Positions 8,669 to 17,329 of a stretch of DNA of 64,000 nucleotides are shown here, in pieces. Both the position numbers and the translations under genes were made by a program. The notes beneath the pieces were generated by a model that was not told where the DNA came from, did no database searches, and saw only the letters and a program-made list of their open reading frames with translations. How positions within the stretch are numbered: the stretch's first letter is position 1; each line of letters begins with the position of its first letter. The stretch lies in the NCBI RefSeq assembly GCF_900116805.1, contig NZ_FPBV01000010.1, positions 61,534 through 125,533 on the forward strand, read 5' to 3'. The stretch comes from Paenalicyclobacillus macrosporangiidus. Lineage in GTDB: Bacteria; Bacillota; Bacilli; Alicyclobacillales; Alicyclobacillaceae.

Positions 8669-9229
8669 ATGGACGAACGCCACCGGATGGCCGGAGGGGT
8701 CAGCGCGCTCGGGGGCGGATTCGGTGCCTTCGCGGGCGCTGCCATCGATTTGTGGACTGGGACTTCGGGCCTCGCCGCTTTCGTGTTGTCCGGTCTGGGT
8801 TCGATGGCCGGCGCCTACCTGGGATTCAGAATGAACGCAGATCACCGGAGGGATGTGGATTCTCCTTGCGCATCTTCTCTGGAGGCGGACATTCGCCGGC
8901 AGCACCATGCCATGTGGTCCTTGATGGGCGGCATGGTGGGAGGGATGGCCGGTTCGGTATTGGGCGCCCTGTTGCCAGCGGCGGTTTGGGTGCTGCACCT
9001 GCACCGGGTGCCCACGGCGATGGAGTTCATGACGCTTTTCAACGTGATCATGGGCGGATCCATGAGCGGCATGGCTGGCGGCACGAGTGGTGCATGGCTG
9101 GCCGCGAGCCGAGCCGGAGTGGTGGGAAGAGAAAGGACGTCCCAGGAGGCATGTGAGCAGGCATCATCTCAACTTGAGCTTCCATACCACGGTTCCCCAG
9201 TCCCCCGCGTGCGGCGAGACGGGCGTTAG
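8669..9229 (+). CDS. Glycine-zipper-rich membrane protein of unknown function
   Basis: I do not recognise this 186-residue protein. The ATG at 8669 has a good ribosome-binding site (GAAAGGAGAGCAACCC). It shows four or five hydrophobic segments with dense small-residue packing motifs: GGGFGAFAGAA near residue 14, SGLGSMAGAYLGF near 43, MGGMVGGMAGSVLGALL near 87 and MGGSMSGMAGGTSG near 132. Two polar loops separate them, and the C-terminal 40 residues are hydrophilic. Such GxxxG runs favour tight helix packing or oligomerisation in a membrane. It lies alone between xdhC and the regulator reading toward it, with stop codons overlapping by 4 bases. No function is proposed. Confidence 0.7.
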   Translation: MDERHRMAGGVSALGGGFGAFAGAAIDLWTGTSGLAAFVLSGLGSMAGAYLGFRMNADHRRDVDSPCASSLEADIRRQHHAMWSLMGGMVGGMAGSVLGALLPAAVWVLHLHRVPTAMEFMTLFNVIMGGSMSGMAGGTSGAWLAASRAGVVGRERTSQEACEQASSQLELPYHGSPVPRVRRDGR

Positions 9230-10113
9230 ACGGACGAGGGCGGTTCATAAATCCCAAACTGGGCCCACAGGTCTTCCATCTCTTGCAGGATCTCCGCAGC
9301 CTTCTGGGACATGCGGCTGGATACGGCCCGCAACAGTCCCGTCAGGAAGGACAGCGGAGCCACGAGGGAGTCCAAGTGGGATGGGATGCCGGTGGGGGTG
9401 AAGAACGCCTCATCGGCCAACGGGACAAGCGGCGACGAAGGATAGTCGGTGATGACCATGATCCAGGAATCCTTTTTCCGCACGTAGCGCAGGTGTTCCA
9501 CGGTCCAACGGGCGTAGCGGGAGAACCCAATCCCGACCATCACATCACCCGGACCAAAGCGTTGGAGCAAGTCGATGGTCCGGGGATCGCCGGTGAAGAG
9601 GATCACGTCTTTCCCCAGCAGGTGGAGATAGAACTGAAAAAATTGGCCCAATGAGACGGTGCTTCGGGAACAGACCACGCCAATGCGCGGGGATTCGACC
9701 AACCGGTCCCGGGCGCGGACAAATGCCTTCGGGTCCATTCGCTCCATCATCAGCGCGATGTTTTGCACGTCCTGCCGGAAGTGCTGAACGATCTCCTGCT
9801 CCGCCTGGCCCAGGCTGGTCGTCAGCTGAAACCGTTGCCCCGTGGTCAGGCGGCGCCGGACAATCTCTTGCAAGGAGCGGGAAAGGCCGGGGAAGCCCTT
9901 GCATCCCAGAAACGTCGCGAACCGGGTCACCGTCGACTCGCTTACCCCGGCTTGTCTCGCCAGGTCGGCGACATTGCAGAATGCGCTGGATTCGGGATCG
10001 CGCAGGATTACGTCTGCAATGAGGCGTTGCGAGGGGCTCATCGTCGGGTACAGTTCGGCGATCCGGTCGAGGATGCTGCGGCTTTCCCCCATGGTCCTCC
10101 CCTTCTGTGTCAC
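9226..10113 (-). CDS. MurR/RpiR family transcriptional regulator
   Basis: The 295-residue protein has an N-terminal RpiR-type helix-turn-helix (ADLARQAGVSESTVTRFATF, about residues 49-68) followed by a SIS phosphosugar-isomerase-like sensor domain (VVCSRSTVSLGQFFQFYLH, then VMVGIGFSRYARWTVEHL). RpiR regulators usually sense a phosphorylated sugar or related metabolite of the genes beside them. The GTG at 10113 overlaps the stop of the aminotransferase gene; an ATG at 10092 with AAGGGGAGG just upstream is the alternative start. It is co-transcribed with the aminotransferase and may act on the palindrome at 11486-11518. Confidence 0.88.
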   Translation of the reverse strand: MTQKGRTMGESRSILDRIAELYPTMSPSQRLIADVILRDPESSAFCNVADLARQAGVSESTVTRFATFLGCKGFPGLSRSLQEIVRRRLTTGQRFQLTTSLGQAEQEIVQHFRQDVQNIALMMERMDPKAFVRARDRLVESPRIGVVCSRSTVSLGQFFQFYLHLLGKDVILFTGDPRTIDLLQRFGPGDVMVGIGFSRYARWTVEHLRYVRKKDSWIMVITDYPSSPLVPLADEAFFTPTGIPSHLDSLVAPLSFLTGLLRAVSSRMSQKAAEILQEMEDLWAQFGIYEPPSSV

Positions 10114-11444
10114 GACCTGAGGTGTCTGCCCGTGAGCTCGGCGAAGGCCCGCTCGAATGCCGAAATCGTCTGATCTATCTCCTGGGGACCGTGCACAGAG
10201 GCCATGGAAAACCGGTTCAGCGGTTTTGAAAACACGCCCTGTTCCATCAAGAGATAGTCCAATGCGAGCCGCCGTGCCGTCTTCGCCGTTCCCTGCGGGT
10301 CAGTGGCCGTGTCCACCAAGTTGAAAATCGTCCCGACGCCGAGGGTGCTCCAGCCGGCGTTGTATGCCTGGGACAAGGATTCAATGGCGTCTCTCAACTT
10401 CATTGCGCTTTTGACCATGTTATCAAAGAACCCTGGTTGCCTCAACTGACGCAGCGTGGCGAGCCCCGCCGCCAAGGACACGGGGTTGCCGTTGAATGTG
10501 CCGCTGTGAAAGAGCGGCTGACCAGAGCGCAGTGGGGAACACAGATCGAGAATGTCTCGTCTGCCTCCCACCACGCCGATTGGGAATCCTCCGCCGACCA
10601 CCTTTCCCAAGGTGGTCAAGTCTGGTTTGACTCCGTAATATTCCTGAGCCCCGCCCAAAGAGACCCGAAACCCCGTCTTGACCTCGTCAAAAATCAGGAG
10701 CACCCCGTGCTGTGAGGTCCATTCCCGCAAACGCTTGACCATCCCAGGGTCCGCCGGGACAAATCCGGCCATCATGGGTTCCATGATCACGGCGCCGATC
10801 TCGGTTTTGTGCTGATTGAGAATGTCTTCACAGGCATCCCAGTCATGGTATGGGAGGACGATGGTATGGTCGGTGAAGTAGTCGGGCAGTCCAAAGGACG
10901 CTGCTTTCGGGGCCGGACGGCGGGCCTCATGCGGGGCTTCGGCGGGGTGGATGCTGATCAGGACGTGATCATGGCTGCCGTGGTAATGGCCTTCGAATTT
11001 TGCCAAGTGCGTTCTTCCGGTGTACGCCAGGGCGAGCCGCACACTGAGCAACGTCGCTTCCAAACCCGAGTTCGTGAAGCGGACCGATTCCAAGCTGGGA
11101 AGGAGGCTTTTCAACGTATCCACCATCTCGAGTTCCAAGGGATGCGGCGCTCCAAAGCTGCTGGTGCCCTGCTGCTCCCAGACTTCTTGGACGGCCATCC
11201 GAACCGCCGGATCCCCATGTCCCAGGATGAGGGCGCCATACGACAGGAAATAGTCGACGTAGACGTGGCCGTCTGCGTCCGTCAGGTATGCGCCCTGTGC
11301 CTTCTCGAAGGTGAGCGGAAACGGCGGATAGTGACGAAGGTTTCCATGCACACCGCCGGGGGTGGACAATAAGGCCTTTTCGTAGAAAGACTTCGAACGG
11401 GGATGCCGACGCTCAAATCTGCTCTGAAGCACGGTAAGGTCCAT
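10110..11444 (-). CDS. Class III PLP-dependent aminotransferase, glutamate-1-semialdehyde aminomutase-like
   Basis: The 444-residue protein belongs to the class III aminotransferases closest to glutamate-1-semialdehyde 2,1-aminomutase. Features are YVDYFLSYGALILGHGDP near the N-terminus, NSGLEAT for phosphate binding, FEGHYHGSHDH, IFDEVKTGFR with the Asp that holds the pyridine nitrogen, and TTLGKVVGGG with the PLP lysine. The ATG at 11444 follows GGAGGTGCAG. It is paired with an RpiR regulator and lies back to back with a dicarboxylate/amino-acid symporter, not in a heme operon. I infer a catabolic aminotransferase, perhaps for a beta- or omega-amino acid, and not HemL. Confidence 0.82.
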   Translation of the reverse strand: MDLTVLQSRFERRHPRSKSFYEKALLSTPGGVHGNLRHYPPFPLTFEKAQGAYLTDADGHVYVDYFLSYGALILGHGDPAVRMAVQEVWEQQGTSSFGAPHPLELEMVDTLKSLLPSLESVRFTNSGLEATLLSVRLALAYTGRTHLAKFEGHYHGSHDHVLISIHPAEAPHEARRPAPKAASFGLPDYFTDHTIVLPYHDWDACEDILNQHKTEIGAVIMEPMMAGFVPADPGMVKRLREWTSQHGVLLIFDEVKTGFRVSLGGAQEYYGVKPDLTTLGKVVGGGFPIGVVGGRRDILDLCSPLRSGQPLFHSGTFNGNPVSLAAGLATLRQLRQPGFFDNMVKSAMKLRDAIESLSQAYNAGWSTLGVGTIFNLVDTATDPQGTAKTARRLALDYLLMEQGVFSKPLNRFSMASVHGPQEIDQTISAFERAFAELTGRHLRS

Positions 11445-11485
11445 CCTCTGCACCTCCACAGGGGTTCCGTCATGCGGATGAAAAT

Positions 11486-11518
11486 ATTATTGCAGGAGTT
11501 AATAACATATGCAATAAT
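11486..11518. promoter_or_regulatory. Perfect palindrome with symmetric divergent promoter elements
   Basis: ATTATTGCA (11486-11494) and TGCAATAAT (11510-11518) form a perfect 9-bp inverted repeat with a 15-bp spacer. On the plus strand the same bases give a -35 TTGCAG (11490-11495), a 17-bp spacer and a -10 AATAAT (11513-11518) for the symporter. On the minus strand they give TTGCAT, 17 bp and AATAAT for the aminotransferase. The site lies midway between the divergent starts at 11444 and 11567. It could be a pair of face-to-face promoters, an operator for the RpiR or GntR regulator, or both. Confidence 0.6.
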
Positions 11519-11566
11519 GCTTGCAAATAACGATTCATTTTGACTGTTTTGTGGGAGGTGGAGGAC

Positions 11567-12829
11567 ATGAGAGTTCGTATGGCGCTCTACATCTTGTTGG
11601 CGACCGTGCTGGGCGGCTTGTTTGGCTATCTGTTTCCACACGCCGGCATCGCCATCAAACCGGTCGGGGACGCGTTCATCCGACTGATCAAAATGGTGGT
11701 GTTGCCGGTGATCGTGTCCACGTTACTGGTGGGCGTGGCCGGCATTGGAGACATTCGGAGAATGGGCCGCATCGGGCTCAAGACGATTGTGTGGTTCGAG
11801 TTCTTCACCACGCTCATCCTGTTCCTTGGCCTCATCGTTGCCAACGTGGTTCATCCGGGAACAGGGATTGACCTGAGTCAGCTTCCGAAAGGGGACATCT
11901 CGAAACTGCAGTCCAATACGGCCACCGTGATGGATGGGACCACGTTGCTCTTGAACATCATCCCGACCAACTTCTTGGACGCCATGGCGAGAAGTGACAT
12001 GCTGGCCACCATCTTTTTCTGCGTGATGTTCGGCATCGCACTGGTTGGACTGGGGGAGAGGGCCAAGCCGTTCGTTCAGTTCATGGACATCGTCTCTCAG
12101 GCGTCGTTCCGGTTGGTGAACATGGTCATGACAGTGGCGCCCATCGGCGTGTTTGCCCTGATGGCGGCGACCATTGGGACCTATGGCGTGAAGCTGGTCA
12201 TCCCTCTGCTGCGCCTGATTGGAACCGCTTACCTGGCGCTGGCCCTGTTGGTCTTCGTTGTGTTTCCCATCGTGGCGCTCTGCCTGCGAATTCGCATCAC
12301 GGACGTCTATAAGATGGTGTGGGACCTGATGCTGATTGGTGCTTCCACAGGGAGTACGGAGACCGTGGTCCCCCAGTTGATGGACCGCCTCGAGCGGTTT
12401 GGGGTTCCGAAGTCCATCACGTCATTTGTCATTCCCGCGGGCTTGCCGCTGAATTCAGACGGGACCACGCTGTACCTGACCATCGCTGCGCCGTTCATCG
12501 CGCAACTTTTTGGAATTCACATGACCTTCATCCAACAGATCACGATGATTTTATTCTTCATCGTCACCAGCAAGGGGGTCGCCGCAGTCCCCTCGTCCTC
12601 GATGGTCATCCTGTTGGCCACGGCCACCGCGGTTGGGCTACCCGCCGAGGGCGTGGCACTCATTCTCGGGGTGGACCGCATCATCGATATGGCTCGCACA
12701 GCGGTGAATGTGATGGGACACGTCTTTTCATCGGCGGTTGTCGCGCGTTGGGAAGGTGTGCTCGGCAAACCCCAGGGCATCCCTGCGGTGACATCCGCGG
12801 ATGGTCCGATGGAGACGGCCAACCTGTGA
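11567..12829 (+). CDS. Dicarboxylate/amino acid:cation symporter (DAACS family)
   Basis: The 420-residue integral membrane protein belongs to the DAACS (GltP/DctA) family, which imports glutamate, aspartate or C4-dicarboxylates with protons or sodium. Typical elements are IRLIKMVVLPVIVSTLLVGV in the N-terminal half, the serine-rich re-entrant loop GASTGSTETVVPQLM, PLNSDGTTLYLTIAAPFIAQ, and VTSKGVAAVPSSSMVILLAT with the second hairpin loop. The ATG at 11567 follows GGGAGGTGGAGGAC. The ETV after SGST differs from the usual pattern of well-known glutamate carriers, so substrate is open. It is divergent from the aminotransferase, so the carrier may supply that enzyme's substrate. Confidence 0.88.
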   Translation: MRVRMALYILLATVLGGLFGYLFPHAGIAIKPVGDAFIRLIKMVVLPVIVSTLLVGVAGIGDIRRMGRIGLKTIVWFEFFTTLILFLGLIVANVVHPGTGIDLSQLPKGDISKLQSNTATVMDGTTLLLNIIPTNFLDAMARSDMLATIFFCVMFGIALVGLGERAKPFVQFMDIVSQASFRLVNMVMTVAPIGVFALMAATIGTYGVKLVIPLLRLIGTAYLALALLVFVVFPIVALCLRIRITDVYKMVWDLMLIGASTGSTETVVPQLMDRLERFGVPKSITSFVIPAGLPLNSDGTTLYLTIAAPFIAQLFGIHMTFIQQITMILFFIVTSKGVAAVPSSSMVILLATATAVGLPAEGVALILGVDRIIDMARTAVNVMGHVFSSAVVARWEGVLGKPQGIPAVTSADGPMETANL

Positions 12830-12981
12830 TTGTCCTCTGCAAGGGAGGCACTGCAGGTGGGGCGCCGGGGCCAGGGTGTGCACCGCTGCCGCCGGCGCAG
12901 TTTCATTGCGGGCCTCCCGCGTGGACGGATGGCCACGGGGTTCGCTACAATGGGGTACACACCCGTATCCAAGGAGGAACC

Positions 12982-13686
12982 ATGGCGCTCTACCCACCGA
13001 CGCAAAATCGGGAGACGCTGGGCGAAACGGCGTACCGAAAAATCCGGGATGACATCATCTCGTTGCGGCTTCAACCCGGGCAGATGGTGTACGAAAACGA
13101 ACTCGCGAGTGCGCTCGGAATGAGCCGAACACCGGTGCGAGAAGCGCTGCTCGCCTTGCAGCGGGAGGAGTTCATCGAGATCCTGCCGCAGCGGGGGGCA
13201 CGTGTGGCTTACATCTCGGAGAAGAAAGTGGAAGAAGCGCGGTCGCTGCGGGAGATTCTGGAGGTCCACGGCTTCACCTGGGTGGCGCAAGCCTGGGACG
13301 AGGAACTTGAAACCTTTCGCGAGGCGGGGCGGGAGATTGACGAGATTCTGAGGAAACAAGCCGGTGCCAGTGAAACTGGAGACTATATCGCTTTCCTTGA
13401 CCTCGATGAAGCCTTCCATCAGTCCATTTTGGAATTGACCAGCAACGCCACCTTGGTGTCCATCGTGACACAACTTCGCGGCCATCTGAAGCGCATGCGC
13501 TATCTGGAACTGAAAGAAGCCTTGAACATGGAGACGGTCGTGCAACAGCACAGGGATATCTTTGCGGCGCTTCGGGCGGGGAACGCAGAAGAAACCGCTT
13601 CTTTGCTCAAACATCATTTCCGCCAGTTGCAGTATAATATCCCCTCGATTGTAACGAAATACAGCCGGTATTTTACGCGTCTGTGA
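12982..13686 (+). CDS. GntR family regulator, FCD (FadR) subfamily
   Basis: This 234-residue regulator has an N-terminal winged helix (AYRKIRDDIISLRLQPGQMV, ELASALGMSRTPVREALLAL) and an all-helical FCD ligand-binding domain from about residue 85. The metal-binding His pattern is visible in DLDEAFHQSI, QQHRDIFAAL and LKHHFRQLQ. FCD regulators usually respond to sugar acids or carboxylates of neighbouring genes. A strong site AAGGAGGAAC precedes the ATG. The gene sits between the symporter and a sugar-acid-type gene set (SDR, MFS, glucarate dehydratase-like), and a near-perfect palindrome at 13756-13773 overlaps the promoter of that set, making it the likely target. Confidence 0.9.
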   Translation: MALYPPTQNRETLGETAYRKIRDDIISLRLQPGQMVYENELASALGMSRTPVREALLALQREEFIEILPQRGARVAYISEKKVEEARSLREILEVHGFTWVAQAWDEELETFREAGREIDEILRKQAGASETGDYIAFLDLDEAFHQSILELTSNATLVSIVTQLRGHLKRMRYLELKEALNMETVVQQHRDIFAALRAGNAEETASLLKHHFRQLQYNIPSIVTKYSRYFTRL

Positions 13687-13736
13687 CATGAACGGATAAC
13701 CGGGATGGACGATGCGAACGGAGCCCGTCCACACTC

Positions 13737-13773
13737 TTGCAAAGCGCGCTCGAACTTGTATACTAGTACACAA
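13737..13773 (+). promoter_or_regulatory. Promoter with overlapping palindromic GntR-type operator
   Basis: A -35 TTGCAA (13737-13742), a 16-bp spacer and a -10 TATACT (13759-13764) form a good promoter about 130 bases upstream of the SDR start. The 18-bp palindrome TTGTATACTAGTACACAA (13756-13773) matches its own complement in 8 of 9 base pairs and covers the -10. This size and the TTGT/ACAA ends fit operators of FCD-type GntR repressors. Binding by the GntR protein encoded just upstream is inferred. Confidence 0.65.
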
Positions 13774-13897
13774 ACTGCGGCGGCGCTCTTTTGAGTGTGG
13801 CTGGGTTCATGTCCCCGAAGGGGGGGCGATTCGCAGACAGCGTTGGAAAACGGTTTCGTTTACGGGTGTGACCTCTTGAAAATTGGGGGGAAGGTTT

Positions 13898-14665
13898 ATG
13901 AGATTGCGGGACAGAGTCGCGTTGGTCACAGGAGGAGGAAGAGGGATCGGCGCCGCGATTGCGCGTGGGTTTGCGCGCGAGGGGGCGGATCTGGTGTTGG
14001 TGAGCCGAACGCGTGAGCAACTGGAGCGTCAGGCCGAATGGATCGAACAGACGACCGGACGCAGGCCCCTGACCGTCGTTTCGGACGTAGGCAACCCGGA
14101 AGACGTCGAGCGAGTGGTTCGGGAAACGGTGGAGCGGCACCGCAGGATAGACATTCTCGTCAATGCGGCGGGGATCACGATGGTATCACCGTCGGAATCG
14201 CTGAAGTTGGAAGATTGGCATCGTTGTCTGCGCACCAACTTGGATGGCACGTTTCTCTTTTGCCAACAGGTCGGCCGCGTCATGATGGAAGGAGGCCGTG
14301 GAGGCAAGATCATCAACATCACGTCCATTGTGGCGCACGCGGCGATTCCGGAGCGGGCCGCGTATGCGGCAAGCAAAGGCGGCGTGCTCCAATTGACGCA
14401 GAATTTGGCCGTGGAATGGGCGAAGTACAACATTCAGGTCAACGCCATCAGCCCTGGATTCATCCGTACGGAGATTGTTCAGGATCTGATTGCGAAGGGT
14501 GTCCACAAACCCGATCGCATGGTGGCACGCATCCCGGCCCGGCGTTTGGGCGAGGTGGATGACCTCGTCGGGCCCGCTGTATTCCTGGCGTCTGATGACT
14601 CCAATTACGTCACTGGCATTGCACTGCGGGTCGATGGCGGCTGGTTAGCCAACGGATACATTTGA
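13898..14665 (+). CDS. Short-chain dehydrogenase/reductase (SDR)
   Basis: The 255-residue classical SDR uses NAD(P)H to oxidise or reduce an alcohol/keto group. It has the cofactor motif TGGGRGIG (residues 11-18), NAAG in VNAAGIT, the catalytic S143, Y156 and K160 (YAASK), and the ISPGFIRTE loop. The ATG at 13898 follows GGGGGGAAGG. It is the first gene after the GntR-type operator and precedes an MFS carrier and a glucarate-dehydratase-like enzyme. A role on a sugar acid or its keto derivative is plausible but not shown by sequence; 3-oxoacyl-type reductases look similar. Confidence 0.88.
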   Translation: MRLRDRVALVTGGGRGIGAAIARGFAREGADLVLVSRTREQLERQAEWIEQTTGRRPLTVVSDVGNPEDVERVVRETVERHRRIDILVNAAGITMVSPSESLKLEDWHRCLRTNLDGTFLFCQQVGRVMMEGGRGGKIINITSIVAHAAIPERAAYAASKGGVLQLTQNLAVEWAKYNIQVNAISPGFIRTEIVQDLIAKGVHKPDRMVARIPARRLGEVDDLVGPAVFLASDDSNYVTGIALRVDGGWLANGYI

Positions 14666-14747
14666 GCGCATGGCAACGGAAGGAAAACGAAGGACAGCAA
14701 GCCACTGATAAGTCACACGGATGGATCACAAGGCGGGTGGAACCTCA

Positions 14748-16016
14748 ATGAAGTGGAAGTTCCGTTGGGTGATTGTGGGGCTCATCTTCCTGATTGGTGC
14801 GTTGAACTACGCGGACCGGGCAGCGTTTTCCGTCGCTGCACCGATGATCAGCAAGGAATTCCATTTGGACGCGGTCCAGATGGGGTTGATCCTGGGCAGT
14901 TTTTCGATTGGTTATGCCCTGTTCAACTTTGTCGGCGGATATCTGGCAGACCGATTCGGACCCCGGAAGGTGATGGCGGGAGCGTTGGCCGGCTGGTCTG
15001 CCTTTGTGGGACTCACGTCCGCCGGGTTTAACTTCATATCGTTCTACATTCTGCGCCTTTTGTTCGGATTTGCAGAAGGCCCCATCGCGACCACTTCCAA
15101 CAAGATGGCCAATCAATGGCTTCCTGCACGGGAACGTGCAAGCGCTATCGGACTCTACACGTCAGGGATGTTGCTCGGCGGTGCCGCAGCAGGGCCAATC
15201 GTCGGCCTGTTGTCCCTTCGGTTCGGCTGGAGAACGTCGTTTGTCGTTCTTACCGTGGTAGGCCTGCTCCTGATGCTGTTGTGGTTGAAAACGACCACGG
15301 ATTACCCGGCTCAACATCCGCGTGTATCCAAAGAGGAACTGGATGAAATTCAACAGGATCAGGGATCGGTTCAAAGCGGGAACCCATCGGACGCGACGCC
15401 GAATCTTACCCTGTGGTCCATCATTCGCCGGCCGACCATCCTGTTTACTGCGGTTGCATTTTTCGCATACAACTATAACAATTTCTTCTTTCTCACCTGG
15501 TTTCCGAGCTATCTGACGAAGGCCAGGCACCTGAGCATCCATGACATGAGTTTCGCCACGGCCATCCCGTGGTTGATTGGCGCCATCGGTCTGATGTGCG
15601 GAGGAATTTTGTCCGACGCCCTGTATCGCAAGACAGGGAAATTGATGTTTTCCAGAAAGGTCGTGCTGGCGGTCGGTCTGTTTGGAGCGGCGGTTTGTAT
15701 CGGCGTGATTGGCTCTGTGAATACCGCTCTGGAAGCGGTCACGTTGATGGCGGTTGGGGCATTCTTCCTGTATCTGACGGCGATGATCTACTGGGCCATC
15801 ATTCAGGACACGGTGCCAAGCAAATACATCGGCAGCGCGGGCGGATTCGTACACCTGGTGTCCAACATCTCCGGCATCATTGCTCCGACGGTCACAGGGA
15901 TCTTGGTGCAGAGAAGCGGGAATTTCTCGAGCGCCTTTTTCCTGGCTGGCGGGTTGGCCGTCGTAGGTGCCCTGGCAACGGTTTTCTTGATTGGGAGGCG
16001 TGAAAGCAGAGCATGA
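14748..16016 (+). CDS. MFS transporter, anion:cation symporter (hexuronate/glucarate) type
   Basis: The 422-residue carrier has twelve predicted hydrophobic segments and fits the ACS family of MFS proteins, which import sugar acids such as glucarate, galactonate and hexuronates. The family start [18 protein letters not shown], the loop ADRFGPRKV and [21 protein letters not shown] are visible. The ATG at 14748 has a modest GGTGG ribosome-binding site; an in-frame ATG at 14721 lacks one. The stop overlaps the start of the enolase-superfamily gene as ATGA. Together with the SDR it forms a short import-and-dehydration operon. Confidence 0.85.
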   Translation: MKWKFRWVIVGLIFLIGALNYADRAAFSVAAPMISKEFHLDAVQMGLILGSFSIGYALFNFVGGYLADRFGPRKVMAGALAGWSAFVGLTSAGFNFISFYILRLLFGFAEGPIATTSNKMANQWLPARERASAIGLYTSGMLLGGAAAGPIVGLLSLRFGWRTSFVVLTVVGLLLMLLWLKTTTDYPAQHPRVSKEELDEIQQDQGSVQSGNPSDATPNLTLWSIIRRPTILFTAVAFFAYNYNNFFFLTWFPSYLTKARHLSIHDMSFATAIPWLIGAIGLMCGGILSDALYRKTGKLMFSRKVVLAVGLFGAAVCIGVIGSVNTALEAVTLMAVGAFFLYLTAMIYWAIIQDTVPSKYIGSAGGFVHLVSNISGIIAPTVTGILVQRSGNFSSAFFLAGGLAVVGALATVFLIGRRESRA

Positions 16017-17230
16017 AGATCACAGACATCCGAGCCACCACGGTCACGGTGCCGCTGCAAGGGATCATTCGCCACAGCAACGGGGCTCACTGGGGACGGT
16101 TTGTCCGGACCATTGTGGAAGTCGAAACGGACGAGGGCATCACTGGCCTGGGCGAGATGGGCGGCGGCGGTGAGAGCGCGGAACTGGCCTTCCGGGGGTT
16201 GAAGCCGTACCTGGTCGGGCACGATCCGTTCGAGCTCGAAAACCTGCGCTTCGCCATCTGCAATCCCACGGCGAGCCTGTACAACAACCGGACGCAGTTG
16301 CACGCCGCCATCGAGTTTGCCTGCCTCGACATCATCGGGAAGAAGCTCGGCGTGCCGGTGTACCAGTTGCTCGGGGGCAAGGTCCGCGACAGCGTGCCTT
16401 TTGCAAGCTATCTGTTCTTCCGGTACGCCAACGAGGATGGAAGCGGGGAAGTGCGCACGCCCGAGCAGTTGGTGGCGTATGCCCGCGCGCTCAAGGAAAC
16501 CCACGGTTTCACGACGCACAAGCTGAAAGGCGGCGTGTTTGCGCCCGAGTATGAGCTGGAATGTTTCCTGGCGTTGGCCGAGGCGTTTCCGGAGGATCGC
16601 CTTCGGTACGACCCCAACGGCGCCTACAGTGTGGAGGACAGCATATGGTTCGGCAAGCGGATTGAGCACTTGAAGAACGACTACTACGAGGACCCCACCT
16701 GGGGGCTCAACGGTCTGCGACGAGTGCGGGAAATGGTCCGGATCCCGACGGCCACCAACACGGTGGTGGTCAACTTCGAACAGTTGGCCGCCAATGTCCT
16801 GAATCCGGCGGTCGACGTGATCCTGCTGGACACCACCTTTTGGGGCGGCATTCGCCCGTGCATCAAGGCGGCCGGGGTCTGCGAAACGTTCCAGTTGGGG
16901 GTGTCCGTCCACTCGTCCGGCGAGCTCGGCATTCAACTGGCGACCATGCTGCACCTGGGGGCCGTGTTGCCGAACCTCGCGTTCGCCGCGGACGCCCATT
17001 ACCATCATCTCCAGGACGACATCATCGTCGGCGGCAAGATGAGGTACGAAAACGGCCGTATCCGCGTGCCGGACAAACCGGGCCTCGGCGTTGAACTGGA
17101 CCGTGACAAACTTGCTGAGTACGCGGAGTTGTACCAACGGTTGGGCGGCTATCCTTACGATCGCGATCCGAAGCGACCGGGGTGGTATCCGTTGATTCCG
17201 AATGACCGGTTCGCCCCCACCTGGTTGTAA
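16013..17230 (+). CDS. Glucarate dehydratase-like enolase superfamily enzyme
   Basis: The 405-residue protein belongs to the mandelate racemase/enolase superfamily and looks most like glucarate dehydratases, which convert D-glucarate or L-idarate to 5-keto-4-deoxyglucarate. The catalytic-base motif HKLKGG has K172 as the second lysine. Metal-ligand regions follow in [16 protein letters not shown] and TATNTVV, and the C-terminal His lies in [11 protein letters not shown]. The protein is slightly shorter than the roughly 440-450-residue E. coli GudD, so another acid sugar substrate is possible. It is co-transcribed with the MFS carrier; no downstream aldolase is present. Confidence 0.82.
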   Translation: MKITDIRATTVTVPLQGIIRHSNGAHWGRFVRTIVEVETDEGITGLGEMGGGGESAELAFRGLKPYLVGHDPFELENLRFAICNPTASLYNNRTQLHAAIEFACLDIIGKKLGVPVYQLLGGKVRDSVPFASYLFFRYANEDGSGEVRTPEQLVAYARALKETHGFTTHKLKGGVFAPEYELECFLALAEAFPEDRLRYDPNGAYSVEDSIWFGKRIEHLKNDYYEDPTWGLNGLRRVREMVRIPTATNTVVVNFEQLAANVLNPAVDVILLDTTFWGGIRPCIKAAGVCETFQLGVSVHSSGELGIQLATMLHLGAVLPNLAFAADAHYHHLQDDIIVGGKMRYENGRIRVPDKPGLGVELDRDKLAEYAELYQRLGGYPYDRDPKRPGWYPLIPNDRFAPTWL

Positions 17231-17259
17231 GTTGTGAGGCCCGGCAGAAGCCGTGTCAA

Positions 17260-17296
17260 GAACCCCCGTTGCCCGCATGGCACCGGGGGTTCCTTC
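17260..17296. terminator. Bidirectional terminator-like hairpin
   Basis: GAACCCCCG (17260-17268) pairs with CGGGGGTTC (17284-17292), and an inner TGCC/GGCA pairing extends the stem. It lies between the convergent glucarate dehydratase-like gene and the ABC-2 permease gene. Only a short pyrimidine run follows on the plus strand, so efficiency is uncertain. Confidence 0.6.
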
Positions 17297-17329
17297 GTCA
17301 ACGCGCTTTCTCACGAGATGCCGCAGAGG

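Noticed and set aside
10110..11444. HemL for heme biosynthesis
   Set aside because: The family resemblance is real, but the regulator, symporter and lack of hem genes point to a catabolic relative.
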